29,526 nucleotides of DNA from the IMG/VR virus record IMGVR_UViG_3300020053_000594, positions 1 to 29,526 of that record. One strand, 5' to 3'. The notes under the pieces are model-generated. The model saw only the letters and a list, made by a program, of their open reading frames with translations, ran no database searches and had not been told where the DNA came from. Source of the stretch: a virus. Both the position numbers and the translations under genes were made by a program. The number at the start of each line of letters is the position of its first letter. The stretch's first letter is position 1. Shown here in pieces: positions 13,379-20,889 of the stretch.

Positions 13379-14668
13379 ATGGCATTAGCCACACCGCGAA
13401 AAAAGAAAAAAGTTATTGCTCGACGAGTAAAGAGTACATCAGGCGAACCTAAATGGGAAGAATGGCAGAAACTTACTCCTGAACAATATGGTCGATTAAT
13501 TACATCGTCAATGGATTATTATAGATTAGAAAACAAATCCTCAGACTATAAAATTTGGGCTATTGAATATTGTAAGCAAACAGACAAGTGGAAACCATAT
13601 GCTGAGAAGTTTTCTAAGATACCAGATGGACGTTGGACTTCAGTAGTGGGGTCATTGTGCCGTCAAGCACTCATTGGTCGTCCTAATGTTAATGAAGAAT
13701 ACAACAAATACTGGGAAAGCCTGGCAGGCACAATGGGCACTCCGAGACCATTAGATGTAAGTATTGATAAATTCCTCGAAGATTACAAATATTCAGCAGA
13801 CGCTATTGTAAGAGAAGAAGAAGAAAAAAGAAAAGAAGAAGCCAAGAAGGGCGAGGTATATAAGCCTTCAATCCAAGATAGAATATACGAGCAAGCAATT
13901 CTTATGGATGAGAAAGTTGGCGAATGGCTTGATACATGGGTTGACGATACACTAGCATTTAATCCAAAAGGATTTGATTTTAAAAAGCATTTCTATGACT
14001 TACAAGTTACACAAGCACACGCTAGAAAACTTAAAGGATTTTACGAATCAGAACTAGCAGAACTACAAGAAGTATTAGATCCACCTAAGTTGCCTAAAGA
14101 TGCAACTGAACGAGATATTGATTATGCAACACAACTTAAAGAAGGATACTCTCTTTGGAAGAAGTCTGAAATTAAAAAGAAAGTGCAAGCATTAGAATAT
14201 TATATGGGTGCGTTAGATCTAGTTATTGATACTGCTAAAGCAAAACGTAAACCACGTAAAGCAGTGCCTAAAAGCAAAGAAAAACTAGTTGCTAAATTAA
14301 AGTTTGCTGTAAGTGATAACAAATTCCAACTAGCAAGTATTAATCCTACTGAAGTAATTGGTTGTAATGAATTATGGATATTCAATATTAAAACACGTAA
14401 GATAGGAAAATATGTTGCAAATGTAATTGATCCATTAGGAGCCGAACGAGACGGATCCGGACTGAGTGTAAAAGGTACAACTATTACCGGATTTAACGAG
14501 GAAAAAAGTATACAAAAAACATTGCGTAAGCCTGAAGAGAAACTTAAAGAATTTAAAGAATCAGGTAAACGTAAATTAGAAAAATTCCTTGACGAAATCA
14601 ATGCTGTAGACATCAAACTTAATGGTCGAATAAATGCCGATACTATACTTCTCAAAGCAGTTAGATAA
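13379..14668 (+). CDS. Large basic phage protein of unknown function
   Basis: This gene encodes 429 residues from ATG 13379; a TTG at 13373 lies inside the ribosome binding site and is less likely. The N-terminus is very basic (ATPRKKKKVIARRVK), which suggests nucleic-acid contact. The middle is charged and helical, with an acidic/basic coiled-coil-like stretch (REEEEKRKEEAKKGE, about 150-164). There are also several Trp-rich segments (EPKWEEWQKLTPEQYGRLI and KVGEWLDTWVDDTLAF). After a Lys/Pro linker (AKRKPRKAVPKSKEK), the last 130 residues form a beta-type domain (FQLASINPTEVIGCNELWIF, NIKTRKIGKYV). I know similar hypothetical proteins from marine T4-like phages but no function. The early-type promoter argues against a virion component. 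Confidence 0.65.
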   Translation: MALATPRKKKKVIARRVKSTSGEPKWEEWQKLTPEQYGRLITSSMDYYRLENKSSDYKIWAIEYCKQTDKWKPYAEKFSKIPDGRWTSVVGSLCRQALIGRPNVNEEYNKYWESLAGTMGTPRPLDVSIDKFLEDYKYSADAIVREEEEKRKEEAKKGEVYKPSIQDRIYEQAILMDEKVGEWLDTWVDDTLAFNPKGFDFKKHFYDLQVTQAHARKLKGFYESELAELQEVLDPPKLPKDATERDIDYATQLKEGYSLWKKSEIKKKVQALEYYMGALDLVIDTAKAKRKPRKAVPKSKEKLVAKLKFAVSDNKFQLASINPTEVIGCNELWIFNIKTRKIGKYVANVIDPLGAERDGSGLSVKGTTITGFNEEKSIQKTLRKPEEKLKEFKESGKRKLEKFLDEINAVDIKLNGRINADTILLKAVR

Positions 14669-14671
14669 ATA
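14664..14671 (+). promoter_or_regulatory. Candidate T4-type late promoter
   Basis: GATAAATA (14664-14671) differs from the T4 late promoter box TATAAATA at one base and lies six bases before the ATG at 14677. A late start would fall at about the ATG itself, and no ribosome binding site is visible, so the transcript may be leaderless. It overlaps the end of the previous gene. Confidence 0.5.
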
Positions 14672-14676
14672 GTATT

Positions 14677-15804
14677 ATGCAATACAACGACATTGACCAA
14701 AACGAAATTAATAAGATCAAGCAAGGACTTCAAGAACTAGGTAATAGTATTGAAGCCATTGCTCATCGTACGGTTCCAGTTCAAAAAATTGAGGATCGAC
14801 AACTTACAGGTAACGCTATTCAAGGCGGTAAGATTACACAATTCCGCAGTACAGGTATTACTGATCAAGCAAATAGAACAGTACTACTAGTTGATAATGG
14901 TGGAATTACTGTTGATAATATTGATGCAAAAACTATTACAGGTGACACTACTGTAACAGGTGCACTAACTGTTGATGGACATTTGTCTTGTAGCAGTTTA
15001 CACGTTGATGAACTAACAGCAGACATTAGACAGGAAAGAAGTGATTCACTTACTTTCACAAGTAACAATGGTGACACTCCTGTTTCAAAAGGTTTAAAAT
15101 GGCAGGGAAAAGACACAACTAAACAGTTCATTTACCAAGTTAATCCAGATAGGCTTTATAGTACTGAGACAATCGATCTTCATAGAGAAAAAAGTTTCTC
15201 GATTGACAATGTTCCTGTTCTTAGTGCAAATTCTTTAGGCGAAACTATTACTAATTCTAAACTGAGAACTGTTGGAAGACTACAAAATCTTACAGCAGAT
15301 GGCGACTTAAACATTGACGACTTTGTATTTTGGGATAGTGGTTCAATGCGTCTTTCTATTGGTAAAGAAGCACCAAATGGACAGTTAAGTATTAGTAGTG
15401 AAAGAGCAGAATTTATTGTTGACCCTCAGGGCGAAACAGTTACTCTTGGTACATATAGTACAAGCGAACTTAAAATTGTAACAGATAATACAGACAGAAT
15501 TACTATTTCCCCATATGGACATATTACTATTGGTTCATCAGGAAACATTAATTCAAAAATTTCTATGTATGGAAACGTAGGTATAGGAGTTAAAAATCCG
15601 TCAGAGCAATTTGAAGTAGCAGGTTCGATACGTTTCGAAGGTAAGAAATTTGCAACCGGAACTGAAGCACCGCAAAGCGGATTGTGGAGGAAAGGTGATA
15701 TAATTTGGAACAACAATCCTATTCCAAAAGGATGGATTGGATGGATTTGTATCCGCGAAGGTTCTCCAGGAGAATGGAAACCTTTCGGTCATATTGAGGG
15801 CTAA
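14677..15804 (+). CDS. Fibre-like virion structural protein
   Basis: This gene encodes 375 residues from ATG 14677, which is preceded by a late-type promoter box and no ribosome binding site. The first 35 residues are helical (YNDIDQNEINKIKQGLQELG). A long run of short beta segments follows, with the repeated pattern of fibres and spikes (GGITVDNIDAKTITGDTTVT, then GALTVDGHLSC, later GNVGIGVKNPSEQFEVAGSI). The last 50 residues (SGLWRKGDIIWNNNPIPKGW, then IGWICIREGSPGEWKPFG) form a compact tip domain of the type found at the end of tail-fibre and tailspike proteins in marine T4-like phages. It is probably a trimeric tail or neck fibre. Neighbours are a membrane protein and the large - strand fibre. 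Confidence 0.7.
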   Translation: MQYNDIDQNEINKIKQGLQELGNSIEAIAHRTVPVQKIEDRQLTGNAIQGGKITQFRSTGITDQANRTVLLVDNGGITVDNIDAKTITGDTTVTGALTVDGHLSCSSLHVDELTADIRQERSDSLTFTSNNGDTPVSKGLKWQGKDTTKQFIYQVNPDRLYSTETIDLHREKSFSIDNVPVLSANSLGETITNSKLRTVGRLQNLTADGDLNIDDFVFWDSGSMRLSIGKEAPNGQLSISSERAEFIVDPQGETVTLGTYSTSELKIVTDNTDRITISPYGHITIGSSGNINSKISMYGNVGIGVKNPSEQFEVAGSIRFEGKKFATGTEAPQSGLWRKGDIIWNNNPIPKGWIGWICIREGSPGEWKPFGHIEG

Positions 15805-15806
15805 AA

Positions 15807-16103
15807 ATGAAAAACAAATTGGGATTCCATGTTACCATCTGGGCATGGCTTGGAAGGGTGGCTCCACTTACAGCATTATTTGCACTAGGACTTGAACTCT
15901 TATATCAACCAACAGGGTTTTTAGAGTATATAGTTATCGGAGTAGCAATATCATTTGGCGTTACTGCTTTTATTTGGTGGTGGTGGGTAATTTATGCTGT
16001 TAAAGATCTCAATATTATGTTACAATCTGCAACAGATAGATTTGAGACAGTAATTGTTGAAATTAAAAAAGTACAAAAAGAAATTTCTAAATCTAAAAAA
16101 TAA
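15807..16103 (+). CDS. Two-helix membrane protein, holin candidate
   Basis: This gene encodes 98 residues and starts two bases after the fibre gene. Two hydrophobic segments are clear: about 18-34 (RVAPLTALFALGLELLY) and 41-66 (YIVIGVAISFGVTAFIWWWW and VIYAV). A soluble, charged helical tail follows (ATDRFETVIVEIKKVQKEISKSKK). Two transmembrane helices, small size and a basic C-terminus fit a class II holin or a related phage membrane protein. No endolysin gene is adjacent, so the role is not settled. It ends six bases from the converging - strand fibre gene with no terminator hairpin between them. Confidence 0.55.
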   Translation: MKNKLGFHVTIWAWLGRVAPLTALFALGLELLYQPTGFLEYIVIGVAISFGVTAFIWWWWVIYAVKDLNIMLQSATDRFETVIVEIKKVQKEISKSKK

Positions 16104-16109
16104 TAATTC

Positions 16110-19079
16110 TTAAGTGTAATACGGTATATATCTAGTATTGCCGTTAATAGTAACTTCCATAAATCCACTCGGTGTCGTTGTATTTGTAGGAAGACCGGTT
16201 ACAGTCTGAATTGTAATAGTATCTGTTATAGCATTACCAATAAATGTATTACCCTGGAATGTTGCGTTGCCGGTAACAGTTAAGTTATCGTCAATGGTAA
16301 CAGTTCCATCTGTACTGTCAATAGTTAAGTTACCTGAAGATGTATTAATTTCATTAAGTCCTGCAACACCAACTTGTATATTTCCTAGTGTTGAATTTCC
16401 ACCATTAACTGATCCAGTTGTTGCAATAGTTCCAGAACCAGCATCAACTCCGCCAACTACTATTGCGTTAGTAGTAGTTGCTCCGTTATTTGTAATAGCA
16501 TCTAGAGTTAAACTGTTTGTATCAACTTGCTTACAATATACTTCCCAAGCACTAGTATGTGTTCTGTAGAACATAAATTCAAATACATTAACAGCATTTA
16601 CAGTTCCGCTCACTGCACCAAGGTTTACAAATGCTTGTGCTACACCATTAATCTCAATACTTGGAACAAAAGCAGTTCCACCTTGGTTAATAAAGATTCT
16701 AATAATACGTAATTTTTGTGTACTAGTGTCAAGATTAGTAATATTTGCAACTAGTGGACCACTTGGTTGATTCCAGTATACATTTTCAGTTGAACTAACA
16801 TCGATCGCATAAGTTCCTGTTGTTACGTTTGTATACTCTTGATTATACTGAATACCAGGAGAGGCTCTAAATTCTTTTTCTAGAATTACCGGACTAGCAA
16901 TACTAAATGGTTGTGCCGCATTAGGACTATTAACAAGTTTACCGTTTGTGTCTACCCCTACTCCGCCGTTTAATGCAATAGATGTGCCGTCTATAGTAAT
17001 AGCACCAGTACCAGTAATATCAATAGAGGACCCGTCTATAGTAATAGCACCAGTACCGTTAATATCAATACTAGTATCAGATGCAATAGTTAATATACCT
17101 GTTTTATTTGTGTCTGCATTTACTTCACCAACAATTTGATTGTTTGCTACATCAACAAGTAATGTTGTCGTATCCGTTCCGTATACAGGAGATTGTACAG
17201 AGAAGTCTGTAATGGCACCGCCAGTGATTGTGCCTATCTGATCTGTAAAGTTACTTGCTTCTAGATTAGCAGTAGTTACTTGACTGTTGTTTACATCGCC
17301 ATTTACAATACCATTATTGTTGATTACTGTAGTTGAGTCTGGACCGTATACTGAACCTGTCAAGTCTCCTACAAATCCAGCAGTACCAAAGATAACTGTG
17401 TTTACTGGTGAATTAATATTAATACCACCTGTGGCTTGAAGTGTTAATTCGTTGCCCGATACGATTTCAGCATTGTTAGTTGTAGCAATTTCTAAGTCTG
17501 TAGAATCTGTTTCAAGTAATGTTGTTGCTACTAAACTAATGTTAGGAGCCGTCGCAGTAAATGTAGTATTAGGCTTGTTAATGTTAGCATCAACAGTACC
17601 GTAGACGATTCCGTTAATTGCATCAACAAGTAGAGTACTGTCATCTGAATATAGCGAGCCAGTTAGGTCACCATCAAATGTTCCTTGCAGATGTCCGTGG
17701 AATGTATTAGCATACACATTGTCATATGGCTCACTGCCTCTACCAATATCATTTAAACCTAACGGTGCTAAGTCTCTTGTCCATACTGTACCAACAGCAG
17801 TGTCAGTTCTAATTACAGGATTTTCTGTAATCTCAAGAATTTCGTAAAATGCTTGAAATTCTAATGTGATAGTTCCGGTATTGCCAGCAACAGCATACAC
17901 AACTCTATATTGTGAAGAACTAGCAACATCATTATACATATTGCTAACTTCATATGGAATACCACCAATACCTGAAACTGTATCAAGCGTATCCCAAGTT
18001 ACTCCGTTAAATCTTTGTATGCTAGTCGAAACTGAAGTTGCACTAGTTCCACTATCTAACTGATGTCCTACTGTATAATGTAAGATACCAGGAGCGTTCT
18101 GAGCCGTAAATGTAAATGTTTTTGTTACAGTATTTGTTGTAATTTCTCTTTCAGCAACAGCAAGACGCAATGGTTGATCTATTAAGCCTGTTCCAATAAA
18201 TTCTATACTAGGAGATTGAAACCCGTCTGATGTAGCACTAGTAACATTACCAATTTCAATATTTTCAATATACAGTTTGTTAGTTGTAATTGAATTACGA
18301 GTTGATACTGTATGTAATGTATCTGTTTCAGCAACAGCGAAACTTCCAATTTCAATTTCGTTTGCATTTTTTCTAACAAGGGTAATACCACCTGTTGCAG
18401 ATAATTCAACATGGGTTGTATTTGAATTAATATCAGTTAGTTCAATATTAGTTGTTCCTGGTGGAACATCTAAAGTGTAATCAACATTGATCTGCATAAG
18501 ATCAGATCCTGATGTTGTTGTTACTGAACCACCTTGATCTGGAGTATCGTGACTTCCATAATAAAATGTAGTTGGTGCACTATCATTTAATTCAATTTTA
18601 ACCTTACGATTTGTTGTAGAAGTAAAATTTAATTTGTAATCTGCTTTTGATACTTGTGCATCATCAATTAAATATGTAACACCTGTAGTATATTCTTGGC
18701 CACTAATTGCACCAGACACTGCACCATCTGGGGTATTACTAAAAACTAACGGATGATTGTACCCACCGTATCCTGCATTCGATGTATCTGATTGATCGAA
18801 AATATATGTTTGTCCTTTTGTAAGAACAACTGAATCCTTTTCAACACCACCAATGTAGTAGTTTCCTTGCGGTTTAGCGTCATCAGTAGCAAAGCCAACT
18901 GTAACCGCAACAGTGCCTCCCGGCGCTACACCTGGAACGTTCCAACTTACTCCATCACTCCTGCGAACATTTAAACTATCAGTAACGCTGTCTGCTTCTA
19001 GCGTCTGCTCAAGAGTCGACCCGTCAGGTGAGTAAAGTTTTATAAATCTAAAAAAGTCATGTATTGCAGTTGATGGCAT
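16110..19079 (-). CDS. Large tail-fibre protein (989 residues), - strand
   Basis: The gene runs from ATG at 19079 to a stop at 16110-16112, with AGAGGA (19096-19091) upstream and a late-type promoter box at 19113-19106. Residues about 92-119 (TYIFDQSDTSNAGYGGYNHP and LVFSNTPDGA) form the cupredoxin-like module common in fibres of cyanophages and related phages. From about 464 to 660 the protein repeats a GDLTGS(L/V)YG-x-DST-x-LVD unit. Around 660-710 a 15-residue unit, ID(I)xGTGAITIDG, repeats. The tail (GFMEVTINGNTRYIPYYT) is probably the tip. It is expected to bind the host surface. It is one of only two genes on the - strand and faces the two structural genes at 14677-16103. Confidence 0.8.
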   Translation of the reverse strand: MPSTAIHDFFRFIKLYSPDGSTLEQTLEADSVTDSLNVRRSDGVSWNVPGVAPGGTVAVTVGFATDDAKPQGNYYIGGVEKDSVVLTKGQTYIFDQSDTSNAGYGGYNHPLVFSNTPDGAVSGAISGQEYTTGVTYLIDDAQVSKADYKLNFTSTTNRKVKIELNDSAPTTFYYGSHDTPDQGGSVTTTSGSDLMQINVDYTLDVPPGTTNIELTDINSNTTHVELSATGGITLVRKNANEIEIGSFAVAETDTLHTVSTRNSITTNKLYIENIEIGNVTSATSDGFQSPSIEFIGTGLIDQPLRLAVAEREITTNTVTKTFTFTAQNAPGILHYTVGHQLDSGTSATSVSTSIQRFNGVTWDTLDTVSGIGGIPYEVSNMYNDVASSSQYRVVYAVAGNTGTITLEFQAFYEILEITENPVIRTDTAVGTVWTRDLAPLGLNDIGRGSEPYDNVYANTFHGHLQGTFDGDLTGSLYSDDSTLLVDAINGIVYGTVDANINKPNTTFTATAPNISLVATTLLETDSTDLEIATTNNAEIVSGNELTLQATGGININSPVNTVIFGTAGFVGDLTGSVYGPDSTTVINNNGIVNGDVNNSQVTTANLEASNFTDQIGTITGGAITDFSVQSPVYGTDTTTLLVDVANNQIVGEVNADTNKTGILTIASDTSIDINGTGAITIDGSSIDITGTGAITIDGTSIALNGGVGVDTNGKLVNSPNAAQPFSIASPVILEKEFRASPGIQYNQEYTNVTTGTYAIDVSSTENVYWNQPSGPLVANITNLDTSTQKLRIIRIFINQGGTAFVPSIEINGVAQAFVNLGAVSGTVNAVNVFEFMFYRTHTSAWEVYCKQVDTNSLTLDAITNNGATTTNAIVVGGVDAGSGTIATTGSVNGGNSTLGNIQVGVAGLNEINTSSGNLTIDSTDGTVTIDDNLTVTGNATFQGNTFIGNAITDTITIQTVTGLPTNTTTPSGFMEVTINGNTRYIPYYT
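16987..17070 (-). repeat. Tandem 39-bp direct repeat inside the fibre gene
   Basis: Two copies (16987-17025 and 17032-17070) match at 37 of 39 bases and are set 45 bp apart, which is 15 codons. They encode the repeated IDIxGTGAITIDG unit. Near-identity at DNA level, not only protein level, points to recent duplication or ongoing recombination that would keep the frame. Confidence 0.75.
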
Positions 19080-19105
19080 ACCAGTATTAATCCTCTTAAC
19101 TACTG

Positions 19106-19113
19106 TATTTATT
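19106..19113 (-). promoter_or_regulatory. Candidate T4-type late promoter of the fibre gene
   Basis: On the - strand the sequence is TTAATAAATACAG (19115-19103), with AATAAATA differing at one base from TATAAATA. The start would be near 19100, giving a leader of about 21 nt with AGAGGA inside it. The 12-base string TTAATAAATACA also occurs on the + strand at 25173-25184. Confidence 0.55.
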
Positions 19114-19123
19114 AAATATCTGT

Positions 19124-19720
19124 ATGTTAATCATTGGTAACGGAGAGAGCCGTAAAGGCATCGACTTAGAACAGTATAAGTGTGAAAAGATAGGCTGTAA
19201 TGCTATTTTTCGTCAGCACAAAGTACGACATATTGTCTGCTTAGACCGTAGAATGGCACAAGAAGCAGTAAAAAATATGGTAAACCTCAAATCAGGCATT
19301 TGGACAAGGCCTGATTGGCATCACGAATTTAAAGGCAAACACAATGTTAATGCAGTTCCAAGTCTTTGGTATTCACCAGAAACTAAAGCAGACGAAGCAT
19401 TCCATTGGGGGAGTGGTCCATTTGCAATATACCTTGGACTGTACTTTTATAAAAAAGAACCACTAGATATTATTGGGTTTGATTTATACAGTAAAGATAG
19501 TCAAATTAATAACATCTTTAAAGGAACACGTAACTATGAATCTGCAGATTCTAAAGCAGTTGATCCAAGATTCTGGGTACATCAAATTGCAAAACTAATT
19601 GAGAAATTTAGTGATCGAACTTTTAGATTTTATAACACTCCTGATTGGGAGTTACCAGATAGTTGGAATAAACCAAATGTACAAAAATTAAATTTATCAG
19701 AGTTAGACAAAAATGTATAA
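19124..19720 (+). CDS. GT42/DUF115-like protein, possible glycosyltransferase
   Basis: This gene encodes 198 residues. The beginning (MLIIGNGESRKGIDLEQYKC, then EKIGCNAIFR) resembles the Rossmann-like start of sialyltransferase-like GT42 and DUF115 (MptE-like) proteins, which have GNGPS near the N-terminus and a CN motif soon after. A later LDIIGFDLYSKDS (about 114-126) fits the same fold, where G-x-D-x-Y is typical. These enzymes transfer sugars from CMP-type donors or build pterin-phosphate bonds. Two other possible glycan genes (20890, 21733) are close by. No ribosome binding site is seen before ATG 19124. The upstream 44 bases hold the - strand fibre promoter, so divergent late transcription is possible. 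The family call is tentative. Confidence 0.5.
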   Translation: MLIIGNGESRKGIDLEQYKCEKIGCNAIFRQHKVRHIVCLDRRMAQEAVKNMVNLKSGIWTRPDWHHEFKGKHNVNAVPSLWYSPETKADEAFHWGSGPFAIYLGLYFYKKEPLDIIGFDLYSKDSQINNIFKGTRNYESADSKAVDPRFWVHQIAKLIEKFSDRTFRFYNTPDWELPDSWNKPNVQKLNLSELDKNV

Positions 19721-20354
19721 TCAAGAAAACTTATCATTATTTCCTACGCTTGTAAGTGCTTTCGATTTATCAGAGCATAGTGAAATTAAAAAGTGTTTAG
19801 AACTTATTGAAAATTATGAAATTGGCGATCATGCACTAATAATGAAAGGCAAAAGCAGTTTCATTAAGGGTGACGAAGAATTTCTGTTTAACGAAAATCT
19901 TAAAAAATTAAGAACCGACATTCAAAACTGTATTGACTTGTACTGTCAAACAGCAGGTCTTGAAGAAAGTATTTTAGGTACTAGTTGGTTTAATGTATTA
20001 GGCAAAGACGGACAAGTTGACAAACACAGGCACGAAGGTAGTGTAGTTAGTGGTGCATTTTATCCATATGTAGATGAAGATAGTTGTCCATTAATTTTTG
20101 AATCACCATTACGTCCATTAAGAATGAATGATGTATTTGAACAGCAAAATCCTTACAGCAGTTATTTTGCAAGTTGTAGGCCTCGTACTGGGTTATTATT
20201 AATCTTTCCAAGTTGGTTAGAACATAGAACCGATCCAAATCCGTCTGAAAAAAGAATTACTGTTAGTTTTAATACTATGCGTAAAAAACTGATTCCTTTA
20301 GTAGCCGCCAAAATGCATCATTATGGACATTTACCGGTTGACAAAGAAGATTAA
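19713..20354 (+). CDS. 2OG-Fe(II) oxygenase (PF13759/TIGR02466 type)
   Basis: This gene encodes 213 residues from ATG 19713, overlapping the previous gene by 8 nt. After LSLFPTLVSAFDL and a helical part, the core reads TSWFNVLGKDGQVDKHRHEG, then SVVSGAFYPYV (about 90-120). His105 and His107 are the metal-ligand candidates, and S-G-x-x-Y is the family's next strand. The distal pair lies in FPSWLEHRTDPNPSEKRITV, then SFN, with His171 and Arg181. All elements expected for an active iron- and 2-oxoglutarate-dependent hydroxylase are therefore present. The substrate is unknown; peptidyl or nucleotide targets are possible. Its 3' end carries the -35 box of the next promoter. Confidence 0.82.
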   Translation: MYNQENLSLFPTLVSAFDLSEHSEIKKCLELIENYEIGDHALIMKGKSSFIKGDEEFLFNENLKKLRTDIQNCIDLYCQTAGLEESILGTSWFNVLGKDGQVDKHRHEGSVVSGAFYPYVDEDSCPLIFESPLRPLRMNDVFEQQNPYSSYFASCRPRTGLLLIFPSWLEHRTDPNPSEKRITVSFNTMRKKLIPLVAAKMHHYGHLPVDKED

Positions 20355-20366
20355 ATCTAGTATAAT
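20338..20366 (+). promoter_or_regulatory. Strong sigma70-type promoter of the PTPS gene
   Basis: TTGACA (20338-20343), a 17-bp spacer and TATAAT (20361-20366) match consensus completely. The -35 box lies in the coding end of the previous gene. Transcription should start near 20373, leaving a leader of about 67 nt. Confidence 0.88.
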
Positions 20367-20379
20367 TAACAGTATTAAT

Positions 20380-20416
20380 AAAGGACTTGGCGTCAACCCT
20401 TCTAATTCTGCCGCCA
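20380..20416 (+). promoter_or_regulatory. Possible H-type pseudoknot in the PTPS-gene leader (riboswitch candidate)
   Basis: The leader can fold with stem 1 AAGG (20381-20384) and CCTT (20398-20401), and stem 2 TGGCG (20388-20392) and CGCCA (20412-20416). The order stem1-stem2-stem1'-stem2' makes a compact pseudoknot starting about 8 nt after the predicted transcription start. This arrangement is like preQ1-I riboswitches, and the gene is a QueD relative. However, the A-rich third loop of preQ1-I is absent here (the third loop is CTAATTCTGC), so this is not a match to the known class. The ribosome binding site (AGGAG, 20429-20433) is outside the fold. Confidence 0.35.
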
Positions 20417-20439
20417 TTATTAAAGTATAGGAGATAATA

Positions 20440-20889
20440 ATGGGAAAACATTACAGTACAAAACATTACGGACACAACATTGGCTTATCGGCAGTCTTTA
20501 GACAACCAAATGCAGATCATTCACACTGTCATCTGTTACATGGTTACAGTCTAGCATTTACATTTACATTTGGATGTGATGAACTAGATAATAAAAACTG
20601 GGCAGTAGACTTTGGAGGATTAAAACCTTTGAAGGCTTGGTTAGAAGATAACTTCGATCATAAACTAGCACTAGACAAAGCAGATCCACACTTAGATAAG
20701 TTTAAAGAACTTGAAGCATTGGACCTTGCAGAGATTAGAATCTTTGATGGTGTTGGTGCAGAGAAGTTTGCCGAACACGCATTTAATTTTGCAGACAAAC
20801 TTATACGTGAAGCAACAGACAATCGTTGTTATTGCGTACGAGTCGAGTGTGCAGAACACGGAGCCAATTCGGCAATCTACGAGGGTTAA
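20440..20889 (+). CDS. 6-pyruvoyl/6-carboxy-tetrahydropterin synthase family protein (QueD-like)
   Basis: This gene encodes 149 residues with AGGAG well placed. The T-fold signature is clear: SHCHLLHGYSLAFTFTF (28-44), VDFGGLKPLKAWLEDNFDH (56-74) and VRVECAEHGANSAIY (133-147). Cys30, the Asp73-His74 pair and Glu137 fit the catalytic residues of QueD. Two of the three usual zinc ligands are changed. The AAHRL histidine is Phe20 (SAVFRQ) and the HGH motif is HGY (His34, Tyr36), while extra histidines 27 and 29 lie next to it. A divergent subgroup with this pattern exists in proteobacteria, so activity may be retained with a shifted metal site. QueD makes 6-carboxy-tetrahydropterin for queuosine or 7-deazaguanine DNA modification. 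No queC, queE or folE is in the window. Confidence 0.78.
   Translation: MGKHYSTKHYGHNIGLSAVFRQPNADHSHCHLLHGYSLAFTFTFGCDELDNKNWAVDFGGLKPLKAWLEDNFDHKLALDKADPHLDKFKELEALDLAEIRIFDGVGAEKFAEHAFNFADKLIREATDNRCYCVRVECAEHGANSAIYEG

Noticed and set aside
14200-14733. 177-codon frame on the - strand opposite the gene at 13379
   Set aside because: Ser/Leu-rich antisense of a Lys/Glu-rich gene; no ribosome binding site or motif, and the + frame is complete and has a promoter.
16267-18480. Several + strand frames opposite the large fibre gene
   Set aside because: They are Val/Ile/Ser/Pro-rich shadows produced by the repetitive beta-sequence on the - strand.
20380-20416. Direct assignment of the leader pseudoknot to the preQ1-I riboswitch class
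   Set aside because: Stem order agrees, but the A-rich third loop and the conserved loop bases are missing, so only a candidate is reported.
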